From Ramicandelaber brevisporus (lineage: Eukaryota > Kickxellomycota > Ramicandelaberales > Ramicandelaberaceae), in assembly GCA_025201865.1 (NCBI GenBank), contig MU602747.1:55070-65468 (forward strand): a stretch of 10,399 bases of DNA. The letters are read 5' to 3'. Every line of letters begins with the position of its first letter. Position 1 is the first letter of the stretch. The notes under the pieces were generated by a model that saw only the letters and a list, made by a program, of their open reading frames with translations, was not told the DNA's origin and made no database searches. The position numbers and the translations under genes are program-made. This document shows positions 1 to 7,851 of the stretch, in pieces.

Positions 1-110
1 GCCAGCACCACCAGCACCAACACCGACATTCGAGGCTTTCTCGTCAATGGGTTGGTTCCACAGGCCACACCTTTTCGCCTTTGACGAGACTTATTTGACA
101 CTTACACGAG

Positions 111-1796
111 ATGCACACTCTGCGGTTCACTGGTCTGCGCGATCTGGTCGTCCATCTGCTCGAGCTGCTTGGCGGGAAGCTGTCTAGCACTCCTGACAGT
201 AGCAGCCACTTCCGCCTCCTCGACCTGCCTGCCGACTTGCTTGAGTACCTGGCGCTGTATTTTGACGGCCAGGAAGGTGTTCGAGTGCTGACCGTGTCAA
301 GTGCATTCCACGCTGTGTTTGCTCGCAGTGTGTGGCGTGTGCTGTATCGCAAGGCCGTTGATGTTGCTGAACCAACTCGCTCCGAGGCATACGCTCGATA
401 CGGCCGCCTTGTCCGCAAGATTGATCTCGCAGGATGTCTCTACGCAGCACTCGATCTCCACAACTGGCTCGAGTTGTTCCCAAACACGACTGTGTTCGGG
501 ACATCTATCCACGAAGACATGAGCGCCAAGCAGAAGCAATTGACATTTGATTCAATCTCTGGGTTCCATGGTCTGCGTGTGTTTGAACTCTATATAGATG
601 CAAACCAGTCTCCATTCGATCTGGACACTTTGGCTGCCTTGCTGATTGCTCGGAACCAGGACCATACCAAGCAGCCAGTCCGCCAAGTCGATCTCTGGTT
701 CTCTGGCAACGATTACATTAAGCCGTGGGCTGCTGTCCATCGCTTCGTAGATGCTGTGGCCGTGCTTTCTCTTGAGAGCTTGTGTGTTTATATGAACAAT
801 GGACTAGAGTCATCTCCAACACCTGCGCAGTTCGCCGCTCTTTGCCCGCATCTTGTTAGGTTACCATATAGAGGTATTTACGAGAACGTTGTTGACTGCT
901 ATAGCGAGCGCAACAGGAACTACTTTGGCATGGATAGAGTCTCCAGCACTCAGCCGATGTGTCCCTTATTCACAGAGTTCCATTTAGAGGTGTGCTGTGC
1001 ATCTTCAGATATATACGACTACAGCGACATCACCCCAGCCAACTTTCCACAACTCGAGTTGCTGAATGTGAAGACACATGTTTGCACAAATCACGCAGAA
1101 GGCAATGAAGATACACCACTGCAGAAAATATTGAGTCAGCATTGGCCAAGCGTGATGCACATGCGTTTAAACGGTGCTCTCCATTCGACTATTATTGATG
1201 CTTTGGTTTTGTATAACTCTCATCTCACCTCAATCGCCATTGATATCGGACGTGGAATGGTCGACGAGTCAGGAGTTTTTCTCGTCGAACGTGTACTCGA
1301 ACCGTTTCCGAAACTCTCGTGTCTATTATTGAAATGTAGCGGTAATATAATACTAGATACCCAATGGATCGATGTCAATAATTTGGGGAGAATCAGATCT
1401 TCAGAGCTACGAGAGCTAGAATTTAAATCTGCAACAATCACTGCACAAGTACTGAAGCTGATGATGATGCTACCAGGATCAAGGTTTGTCCAATTTTCTG
1501 ACTGTGCAATTGACAATGAATCTGCAGCAATTGCCATGTTGAAACAAGTTCAAGAAGCCAAAGCTGCATGCAATAGCGACACTGGCGGTGGTGATGTGGA
1601 TGATCAATATCCATGCTCAATGGTATATCTCAATATATCCAACCTTGATGAGGAAGCTCCGCGCTGGTCATGTGAATTGGTTCTTGCTTACTTCGCAGTC
1701 ATGTCTCAACTCCACTCGGTTGCTCTGTATGGCTACTCAGATTATACCATTAATGCGGTCAAAGAGCGTTTCCCAAGCATTGAGATTTACAATTAA
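111..1796 (+). CDS. F-box-like protein with leucine-rich (RNI-type) body
   Basis: Single-exon ORF of 561 aa. ATG 111 is the first in-frame ATG after an in-frame TGA at 96-98, so the start is well bounded unless an upstream exon exists. Residues about 35-80 (LLDLPADLLEYLALYF, then a hydrophobic helix and a VWRVLY ending) resemble an F-box: an LP-x-DLL opening and a closing W-R-x-L. The rest is rich in regularly spaced Leu/Val with phrases such as 'LELFPNTTVF', 'FPQLELLNV' and 'FPKLSCLLLKC', and ends 'VKERFPSIEIYN'. That fits an irregular leucine-rich-repeat/RNI-like superhelix. Proteins of this layout usually bind Skp1 through the F-box and a ubiquitination substrate through the repeats; here that role is inferred. 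There is no signal peptide or membrane segment. An ATG at 47-49 in another frame would open an overlapping uORF if transcribed, so transcription may start after it. The F-box is divergent; 'leucine-rich hypothetical protein' is the safe fallback. Confidence 0.6.
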   Translation: MHTLRFTGLRDLVVHLLELLGGKLSSTPDSSSHFRLLDLPADLLEYLALYFDGQEGVRVLTVSSAFHAVFARSVWRVLYRKAVDVAEPTRSEAYARYGRLVRKIDLAGCLYAALDLHNWLELFPNTTVFGTSIHEDMSAKQKQLTFDSISGFHGLRVFELYIDANQSPFDLDTLAALLIARNQDHTKQPVRQVDLWFSGNDYIKPWAAVHRFVDAVAVLSLESLCVYMNNGLESSPTPAQFAALCPHLVRLPYRGIYENVVDCYSERNRNYFGMDRVSSTQPMCPLFTEFHLEVCCASSDIYDYSDITPANFPQLELLNVKTHVCTNHAEGNEDTPLQKILSQHWPSVMHMRLNGALHSTIIDALVLYNSHLTSIAIDIGRGMVDESGVFLVERVLEPFPKLSCLLLKCSGNIILDTQWIDVNNLGRIRSSELRELEFKSATITAQVLKLMMMLPGSRFVQFSDCAIDNESAAIAMLKQVQEAKAACNSDTGGGDVDDQYPCSMVYLNISNLDEEAPRWSCELVLAYFAVMSQLHSVALYGYSDYTINAVKERFPSIEIYN

Positions 1797-2200
1797 ACAG
1801 TAAATCATTGTGCTATTAGACTCTTGATGCCTTTTTAATCACCGTGATCCAAGTGCTTTTGGTCTCGTTTACCTTAATGATTAAATTTCATAACTGTTTA
1901 ATCTATATCCATATCGACCAACTCTATATATCTTGTTCCACAGCAAAGCAGCTCAAACATGTGTCCATACACCAGTCTAGCGATGCAGTATGCATGCCAT
2001 TCAGAGTAGCCGTGCTGACAAAGATTTTAGTGCGTTGGATTAGCACATAGCTGCACCGCTTCTACAACTGAGCTCAATATCTAAACAATTTCAAGTAAAA
2101 GCAAGCAAGATAAATTCATAATTATGTATAAAAAAGGGAATAACGAAAAAATGAAAGTAGTCTGGTCTTTACAGCAATGACGTGTTTACTGTGGTCACTT
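1797..2200. other. Convergent intergenic region, no gene seen
   Basis: AT-rich 404 nt between the stop of the F-box-like gene (+) and the stop of the lipase gene (-). It must hold both 3' ends. I see no exact AATAAA on either strand here. Short A/T-rich stretches around 1835-1880 and 2100-2150 are the likeliest polyadenylation regions. The ORFs in it are short and unlike any protein I recognise. Confidence 0.7.
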
Positions 2201-3481
2201 TTAGATGTAGTGATTTCCAGCCTCTACTTTGGCAAGCAAGTTTGGTGGATTGTGTCTCTTGAGTGCAATGGCCCAATATCCACTGTGATCTTCAACTTTG
2301 AGATGGTCGAATCTCGTCCCATTAATGCCAAGTCTGTTTTCTGCGTTTGTGCCCACCTGACTATATCTAATAATTCTCTTGTCTGGGAGAACACGATACT
2401 CATCACCAGCATGCATAAACTCTTGAATACGCGGTGGAGCCCTTGCTATAGCGTCGTTGTTGAAAACCACTCGATGCGTTGCACCAAACCCACATGAGTT
2501 GTAATATCGAGTAAAAGCAGGATTGCCAACGCGCGGAGAGCCATATGTGATAACCTCCACCATTGGAGACTTCTTTGGGTAGAGCTGATAGAAGTGAACA
2601 GCGGCCAGGGTTGCATGGGCTGCACCGCGGCTGTATCCAGTGAAGACAACGCCGTAATCTGTATATCTGGTCATTGCGCTAGCAAGATGCTCAAAGAGTT
2701 TACCAGCACCGGCAACGTAGCCTCTGAGGAATCCACCGTGGACCTGGGGCAGTTCTTCCTGGCGCTTGATCGAGTTAAAGAATGTGCTGTTACTGCTGTT
2801 GTTGCTGTTGCTGTTGTTGGCTTCATGAGATGGCGGACCAATAGGGAAGAATGCCTTGCCCATTTTCATGTTCGAAATCCAATCAGTCGCAGTGAGTGAG
2901 CCACGGAACGCTACAATAATCTTACGCAGACTATGGTTGATTACGACGCTAAAACAGTCTGCCTCGTTGTCTTGAGCGTTGTGGATGCTATACACCGCAA
3001 GAACTTCATTGTCTCTAATGATATCACTCGCCACCTTGCCAGCAAACATTTGCTCACGAACAATCTTCTGCCAGCGCGGCTGCAGCTGGGACAAAGTAGC
3101 GGGGCAATCGTTGGTAGTCACATGGAGGTGCGGCCGCAGATATGCCGTGCAGACAAAGTACGAGTACAGCTCCAACTTGAGTTGCATGTCTCCACACGTA
3201 ACAAGAGCGTGTGGTCCGTTCTTGAGTCCAACTGTCGGTCGAAGGCTTGTACTGTCAGAGTGGACGATAAGAGTGTAGCATCGTGAGAATACTGTGGTGC
3301 ACAGTCTAGCGAACTCCTTGCCAACGATATCGAGCGCGTCCTTCTTGCTTTGGTTCTTGGGCTGTGCGTATTCAATAAGCAGGATGCCGCCGGGAGCCAG
3401 CCTGAGGACCTCGACATTGCCTCCAAGTAGAGCACGGATGTGCATAGGGATCGCTGCTGCTGTATCAGTTGATGTGTGCAT
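2201..3481 (-). CDS. Class 3 lipase (alpha/beta-hydrolase, triacylglycerol-lipase type)
   Basis: 426 aa from ATG 3481-3479, which has a good context (ACA before ATG). The reading frame is open upstream only through a GTG at 3550, so this is the first in-frame ATG; ATG 3445 is an alternative. Family landmarks in order: oxyanion-hole strand IIVAFRGS (Ser195), lid-like TDWISNM (199-205), VHGGF (247-251), nucleophile elbow GYSRG (282-286, Ser284), GSPRVGNPAF (314-323), catalytic Asp343 in FNNDAIARAPP, HAGDEYRVL (357-365), and catalytic His399 in DHSGYW. The order and spacing match Rhizomucor-type lipases, which hydrolyse acylglycerol esters. Oddities: about 100 extra N-terminal residues before the usual 'LELYSYFVCTAY' start, no evident signal peptide (so possibly intracellular), a lone cysteine-poor fold, and an Asn/Ser tract (222-233) between lid and VHGGF. 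The elbow is GYSRG where GHSLG is common, so esterase activity on another ester is possible. Confidence 0.9.
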   Translation of the reverse strand: MHTSTDTAAAIPMHIRALLGGNVEVLRLAPGGILLIEYAQPKNQSKKDALDIVGKEFARLCTTVFSRCYTLIVHSDSTSLRPTVGLKNGPHALVTCGDMQLKLELYSYFVCTAYLRPHLHVTTNDCPATLSQLQPRWQKIVREQMFAGKVASDIIRDNEVLAVYSIHNAQDNEADCFSVVINHSLRKIIVAFRGSLTATDWISNMKMGKAFFPIGPPSHEANNSNSNNSSNSTFFNSIKRQEELPQVHGGFLRGYVAGAGKLFEHLASAMTRYTDYGVVFTGYSRGAAHATLAAVHFYQLYPKKSPMVEVITYGSPRVGNPAFTRYYNSCGFGATHRVVFNNDAIARAPPRIQEFMHAGDEYRVLPDKRIIRYSQVGTNAENRLGINGTRFDHLKVEDHSGYWAIALKRHNPPNLLAKVEAGNHYI

Positions 3482-3905
3482 TGTTTTGCTGTGAAGACTA
3501 GAAGTGATGTTACTGAATGCGAACAAGTCTGACCAGCATGTTGATAACACGACAAGTGCGTGCAGTATTTAAGGCGGAGACCAGCGAAAGCTACATTCGA
3601 ACAAGGAAGGCACTCTTTTCTCAAGTCCCCAGACGATGGGCTTTTGCACCGTTTGCTTTCGTATTCATTTTTTTTTTTTGACATGTTGACCTTTCCCATT
3701 CCCTTTCCACATTGCGTGTGTGTTTTTGTGTGTGTGGGATTGTCTGTTCATTTCGCTCTCTTTTGCATCCAAAAATAAAAAACAAACAAACAAAACCTTT
3801 CGCACTGACTCGCTCACTCGCTCGTTCACTTATTCATTCGATCGCAACACTCTTCCCTTCCCTCCACTCGCTTGTTCGAATCTTGTTCTATTTGGTGTGT
3901 TCGAA
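3482..3905. promoter_or_regulatory. Divergent promoter region between lipase (-) and CENP-H-like (+) genes
   Basis: The only space upstream of both divergent genes. A TATA-like TTAAATA (minus strand, 3572-3566) lies about 85-90 nt before the lipase ATG and would place lipase transcription start near 3540. A pure T12 run (3668-3679), of the kind that excludes nucleosomes in fungal promoters, sits in the middle. The part next to the CENP-H-like gene (about 3690-3905) is pyrimidine-rich with CTCACTCG-like repeats and has no ATG before the start codon, as expected for a 5' leader. TTCGAA occurs at 3596-3601, 3875-3880 and 3900-3905. Confidence 0.6.
3668..3679. repeat. Poly(dT) tract T12 in divergent promoter
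   Basis: Twelve consecutive T on the plus strand in the middle of the divergent promoter. Poly(dA:dT) tracts disfavour nucleosomes and are common fungal promoter elements; that function here is inferred. Confidence 0.8.
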
Positions 3906-4835
3906 ATGGCGGACGATCTGCAGCAGCTCGAGAACCTCAGCTACAACCTAATCAATAGATTGCTCGTTTCGCGCACTGGCGCTGTCCGTCTCCGTCCACC
4001 CTCCAAACCCTGGGCTCTAAATCGGCATGAAGAGGCACTGCTATCGAAGCTTGCAGCACTGAGCACATTGCGCCACAAGAACCGTATCCTGGCTGCTCAG
4101 ATTGAGTTGGCCAACTCTGGTTACGTGCCTCCGCCTTCAACAACGATGGAATCGCTTGTAGGTGGCACACTATCCAACAGTGGTGTTGAAGGTGATGACG
4201 AGGAAGCGCTGGTAGTCGAACTGGCGGACATTAGACAACGTCAGCAGCTTCAAAAGCACACAGTCTCGGCCGTTACCAACAGCCGTGCAATCCTGAACGC
4301 ATTGTACAAAACACCTTCCAATGATTATTGTGACCATGATGATGCTGTTAGTGATTTATCTTCACCACAAACGCGTGACGCTGTTGATGAGCGAATTGTT
4401 CAGCTGTGTGACCATCGTGATGAGCTGGAATCAAAGATTGCTGCTTTGACTGCCGAGCTGAACGATATTCGCGTGGAAAATGACAAGGTACGACAGCAAA
4501 TCATTCGGCAAAACCTGCTCAATCGCGACAGTTTCCAGCATGTAATCGAAGTGTCTTCACCAGCCAGTTCACAGGCAACCAGCTCACAGGCATCATCATC
4601 ATTATCTCCATCATCATCTCAACAGAGTGATACTTTGGGTGCAAAGTCACAAAAGTTGGTAAAGCAGTTAAAGGCTACGCTTGATGAACTTCAAAAGAGA
4701 CACGATTCTCACAAGGAAAAGAGCGAGATTTTGCGCAACGTAATGCAAGGTTTGATTCTGGAAAGCGGTACCAATTGGGCATTGGACAAGCGGCTGCGTG
4801 AAACCATGCTTGCTCTGGAAGCTCTCGACATTTAA
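3906..4835 (+). CDS. Probable centromere protein H (CENP-H, inner kinetochore CCAN subunit)
   Basis: Single-exon, 309 aa from ATG 3906 (MADDLQQLENLS). The frame stays open to about 3720, but only without an ATG and with leader-like composition, so 3906 is the start. The C-terminus (274-303, 'SEILRNVMQGLILESGTNWA' followed by a K/R-L-R-E-x-x-L helix) matches the diagnostic CENP-H tail, where vertebrate proteins read roughly 'V-F-Q-N-L-I-L-G-S-x-V-N-W-A-E-D'. Two coiled-coil stretches (about 155-210 and 245-275) flank a Ser-rich low-complexity linker (about 216-242). The N-terminal half is also helical (40-70, 98-133). In the family, CENP-H forms the CENP-H/I/K complex linking centromeric chromatin to the outer kinetochore in the nucleus. 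It is divergent from the lipase and convergent with the zinc-finger gene. The alternative is another coiled-coil kinetochore protein; the tail motif makes CENP-H the best call. Identity rests on motif recall, not a database search. Confidence 0.65.
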   Translation: MADDLQQLENLSYNLINRLLVSRTGAVRLRPPSKPWALNRHEEALLSKLAALSTLRHKNRILAAQIELANSGYVPPPSTTMESLVGGTLSNSGVEGDDEEALVVELADIRQRQQLQKHTVSAVTNSRAILNALYKTPSNDYCDHDDAVSDLSSPQTRDAVDERIVQLCDHRDELESKIAALTAELNDIRVENDKVRQQIIRQNLLNRDSFQHVIEVSSPASSQATSSQASSSLSPSSSQQSDTLGAKSQKLVKQLKATLDELQKRHDSHKEKSEILRNVMQGLILESGTNWALDKRLRETMLALEALDI

Positions 4836-4853
4836 TCATCTCTCGCTATCCTT

Positions 4854-4859
4854 TTTATT
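4854..4859 (-). terminator. Polyadenylation signal candidate for zinc-finger gene
   Basis: Minus-strand AATAAA (TTTATT on plus) about 385 nt after the zinc-finger stop codon. It is the only exact AATAAA I see on that strand between the two genes. Using it would make the mRNA 3' end overlap the CENP-H-like 3' UTR. Confidence 0.3.
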
Positions 4860-4907
4860 GTGTAATAATCATCGTAAAGACACTGACAATTTTGTTGTTG
4901 GTTTTTT

Positions 4908-4913
4908 AATAAA
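4908..4913 (+). terminator. Polyadenylation signal candidate for CENP-H-like gene
   Basis: Exact AATAAA, 73 nt after the stop codon, inside a T-rich then A-rich stretch (TTTTTTAATAAAAAAATAG). Confidence 0.5.
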
Positions 4914-5003
4914 AAAATAGTAGGAAACTTGATTGTTAACAGTGGTTAGGATGGATAACACGGAATTACGATGAATAAACTGACGTAGAAATTAACGAGG
5001 GGT

Positions 5004-5032
5004 AAAAGGAAAAGGAAAAGGAAAAGGAAAGG
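5004..5032. repeat. (AAAAGG)n hexamer tandem repeat
   Basis: Four exact AAAAGG units (5004-5027) plus AAAGG. It is all-purine on the plus strand and so CU-rich in the zinc-finger 3' UTR. Confidence 0.9.
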
Positions 5033-5082
5033 AATGAACGGATGTAATGCATGGGCTGGTGTAGAATAATATAAAGGACAAG

Positions 5083-5106
5083 GTGAAAGTGTGAAAGTGT
5101 GAAAGT
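5083..5106. repeat. Three tandem copies of GTGAAAGT
   Basis: Exact 8-bp units at 5083-5090, 5091-5098 and 5099-5106, lying downstream of the zinc-finger stop codon (minus strand). Confidence 0.9.
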
Positions 5107-5131
5107 GTGGTGGTATGGAAGGATGAAAAGT

Positions 5132-5226
5132 CTAAAATAGTAAATAGGCAGTTCGATTGATAGTTGACGAATAGGAGGGGGAAAAGAGGGGCACGGAATT
5201 GATGAAAGAGAACGATAGCAACTCAC
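5132..5226 (-). other. Possible 95-nt intron in the 3' UTR of the zinc-finger gene
   Basis: On the minus strand a consensus donor GTGAGT (5226-5221) begins 18 nt after the stop codon, and a typical fungal acceptor CTATTTACTATTTTAG ends at 5132. The interval is pyrimidine-rich and of normal fungal intron length. A junction only 18 nt past the stop would not normally trigger nonsense-mediated decay. No transcript evidence is available. Confidence 0.3.
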
Positions 5227-5244
5227 CAAAACGCAAATGAGCTA

Positions 5245-7012
5245 CTAGTGTTGAAGTGTATGGGTGTGGCTGTGCGGAATGTTTTGAGGCAAATACAATT
5301 CAGACGGACGCCGCTGTTGGAAAGGATATGAATATGATGACACAGAGACTGAGCTACCGTTCGTGCCAGATGACCTTGAATTTGGTGGTGGTAGCATTCG
5401 AGTAGACGGCTGAGGATACGGCTGGTAGCGTGGTGGAGGTGGTGGCTGCTGTGACTGTAATTGTGGTGGTGGTGGCAGAGATGGAGGTAGAGATGGTGGC
5501 GGTGGCAAAGCTGGAGGCAAGTTGTTCGCTGGAGCTGTCATAGATGAATAGGTGGCTGTTGGTGCCATCGTCGACGAAGTTGGCGATGACGGGCCAAACC
5601 AACAGGCAACTGGACGCGGCAGAGCACCTGCATCACCATTCTGATTTGTACCTGGTCCGACAGACGATGGCACTGGGTGAGTATGAGGCTGTGCCACACA
5701 GGGTCCGCGAGCTGAACGGATGCTGCTGCTGCGGTTTGGAGTGCTCAGACTCGAGCTGTTGCTTGTCACGCTGGAAACAGATACAGGAATCGGCTTGAGT
5801 GCATCCGGCTGCTCAGCCTTGATTGCAGTTGGCGTGGGTGGTGGAAGCTGTGCGAAGTTGACGCTGTGGCTTGGTGGACGGGATGGGCGAATTGGCGATG
5901 GCAGCACAATGCCTGGTGTCGAGGATATTGATCCAATTGACAATGTCGTTGGAGGGATGGCGGGGCGGAGCTGCATATGCGATGGCGGCGGCTGCATAGT
6001 CATTGGTGGCTGTGGTGGCGGTGGTGGCGGTGGAGCAATCTGCTGCAAATTCGAAGATTGTCTAATGTGGATCTGACCATGAGATTGCTGCATTTGGCTG
6101 TCGAAGACAACTGGTGAAACGGGTGAGTGAGGCATAGGTTGATACTGAGGTGGCGGCGGCTGTACTGGACCATAGACATAGTTGGACTGTGGCCTTGCAA
6201 CGAGGGCATTATCAACTGGACGGGCGAGCAAATTGCTGGCACTGGTTGATCGAAGGTGACTAAAGCCGTTGAATGCAGTCTCGGCCATGGGCTGGCCAAA
6301 CTCAGCATTTCTGGTTGGTGGAGTGTGGCAGCCCTCGTAGAACTTACCCTCGCCCATACCGTTTCGGGCAGGTGACATTGACATGGCGAAGCTCGATACG
6401 GAGTAGGCACAGTTCGTGCTGCTGTCATCGCCCTCGTCCTCTTCGTCAACATCGTCGAGATGGTCGCTTTCGTTCTCTATAGCGAAGCCATTGGCGCCGT
6501 TATAGCCATTCACACTCGCCATGCCACCCATCGAATGCATCATCCCTGGTCTGTTACTGTTTGCAGCCGATAGCATTGTCGCCGATGCTGATGTTGAAGT
6601 CGATATGGAACCTCCTCTACCGCCGTCATCGCCACCCATCATTTGCACTTGGTTCTGTATTGCTGCTCCGGGTGTTGTTACCCCATTTTGCTGGGTTTGA
6701 TTCTGAGCTTCTGCACGAGCACTTAGTGCTGCTGCCAACATCCACTTTGGATGTACCTTCTGATGTTGGAGCAGCGTAGCCTTCCTCCAAAACACCTTGC
6801 CACAAGCTTCAATCGGGCATGCATACGAGCGCTTACCAACATGCACTCGTCGGTGTCGCGCCAGAGATGACGAGTCGCTAAACGTCTTGCTGCATCCAGG
6901 GTACTCGCATGCGTGTGGACGCTCGCCAGTGTGTGTGCGCTTGTGGACAGTCAGTGCTGATCGCTGGATGAACGACTTCCCGCAGCCGGGCTCATCGCAT
7001 GTAAACGGTCTA

Positions 7013-7046
<34 letters not shown>

Positions 7047-7735
7047 AGCACACAGGCCAAGCAAGCAGATACACAGGCAAACACATGAACGAAGCCAGAA
7101 GAAAAAGGAGTGAGAGCGTGTGTGAGAGGCGTGTGTATCGTACGGTTGCCGAGTATGGGAATGACGCAGACCGAACCGCAAGCCAATCGAAAGCGGACAC
7201 AACGAAAACCGGCCCGGGGACAGATGAGGGGGAGAGGAAGCAGCGGACATACCAAAAATGGACACGACAGTAGCGGAAAAAGTAGTAGCACAGGGGTACC
7301 AGCGCAAATCGTGGTAGCCAACAACCAAAAAAAAAAAAACGACCACAACAACACGCAACATGCAACGGCGAGCACAGATGTACACGGACGCACACAGACG
7401 CACACATCAATGAGACAGAGTCAAAAACAAGAGACAGTGTCAGCAAACGGACTGGATCATTCAAAGAAGAGCTGGCTGAGAGACAGATGGAATAATGACA
7501 TGCATGGGAGAAGAATATGCAGGACAAAGGGAGGAAGAAAGAAAGAAACAATAGCGATGGTGCGTATATATATATCTTTGATTAGCACTTACCGTTCGTT
7601 GGTGTGGATGCGGCGATGCCGAGACAAGTCGGATCGTCTTGCAAAGGATTTGCGGCAGCCTTCAAACTCACATTGGAAAGGACGCTCGGCTGACACTGTG
7701 GTAGTGTCAGGTCCAAGCAGCTCTAAAATGTCCAT
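5245..7735 (-). CDS. C2H2 zinc-finger transcription factor, four fingers with Pro/Gln-rich C-terminus (two exons)
   Basis: Joined exons 7735-7593 and 7009-5245 give 635 aa starting MDILELLGPD. The donor follows codon 47 plus two bases (CG|GTAAGT) and the acceptor is TGTGTAG|ACCG, restoring Arg48 and a perfect linker between fingers. Four C-x4-C-x12-H-x3-H fingers: Cys22/27-His40/44, Cys52/57-His70/74, Cys82/87-His100/104, Cys112/117-His130/134. Linkers are TNERPF, TGERPH and VGKRSY. Helix residues such as RRSDLSRH, QRSALTVH and SDSSSLARH indicate sequence-specific DNA binding in the nucleus. After the fingers: an acidic patch (about 226-243, possible activation domain), poly-Pro near 373-380 and Pro/Gln-rich stretches near 543-578. 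ATG 7735 is the only ATG on this strand for 2.3 kb upstream, so it is the obvious start; the frame stays open without ATG back to TAA at 7921-7919. I recognise the family type but not a named orthologue. Confidence 0.85.
7010..7592 (-). other. Intron of the zinc-finger gene (583 nt)
   Basis: Donor GTAAGT at 7592 and acceptor TAG ending at 7010 join two C2H2 exons in frame. It is long for a fungus and pyrimidine-rich, with T13 (7339-7327) and a (TG)13 tract just before the acceptor. Its length is not a multiple of three. Reading on from exon 1 meets TAA at once (CGG TAA), so retention would give a 48-residue product with only finger 1. The part next to exon 2 (7551-7012) happens to be open in the exon 2 frame; I regard this as a by-product of A-poor sequence. 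Confidence 0.85.
7021..7046. repeat. (CA)13 microsatellite, (TG)13 on the gene strand
   Basis: Thirteen exact CA units on plus, ending 11 nt from the intron acceptor of the zinc-finger gene (minus strand). In the pre-mRNA it is a UG repeat in the position of the polypyrimidine tract. Confidence 0.95.
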
Positions 7736-7793
7736 GGAGATTGCCAAACTCTGTAGATGAGAGTCGCTGTTGGTGTGGCTAGTGTTGGTGTTG

Positions 7794-7851
7794 TTACTGT
7801 TGTTACTGTTACTGTTACTGTTACTGTTGTTGTTACTGTTGTTGTTTGTAG
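7794..7851. repeat. (GTTACT)/(GTT) repeat; Asn/Ser-type codons on minus strand
   Basis: Imperfect GTTACT/GTT units, all in multiples of three. On minus it reads AGT and AAC codons in the frame of the zinc-finger ORF, just upstream of its ATG, so it could encode an Asn/Ser tract if translation began upstream. Otherwise it is a leader microsatellite. Confidence 0.85.

Larger units (their letters stand above)
4836..5244. other. Convergent 3' regions of CENP-H-like and zinc-finger genes
   Basis: This 409-nt gap holds two facing 3' ends. AATAAA at 4908-4913 (+) suits the CENP-H-like gene; AATAAA on the minus strand (4859-4854) suits the zinc-finger gene. If both are used, the two 3' UTRs overlap. 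The gap also has two small tandem arrays (5004-5032 and 5083-5106) and a possible minus-strand intron (5226-5132). No protein gene is seen. Confidence 0.6.

Noticed and set aside
3482-3550. Upstream extension of the lipase
   Set aside because: The extension begins with GTG, not ATG, and lies around the expected transcription start after TTAAATA.
3875-3883. GTTCGAATC-like B box suggesting a tRNA gene
   Set aside because: There is no A box or cloverleaf stems around it; it lies in the CENP-H-like leader.
3720-3905. 62-residue upstream extension of the CENP-H-like ORF
   Set aside because: There is no ATG and the composition is that of a 5' leader with poly(A) and CTCACTCG repeats.
7012-7551. 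Open frame continuing from exon 2 into the intron, giving a hydrophobic Cys/Val-rich N-terminus like a membrane protein
   Set aside because: It starts at TTG, is made of TG/CT repeats, and spliced reading gives finger 1 and an exact linker, which is far more convincing.
7110-7760. 216-codon plus-strand ORF
   Set aside because: It runs antisense to the intron and to the finger 1 exon, and its sequence resembles no protein I know. The minus strand has clear zinc fingers and matched splice sites.
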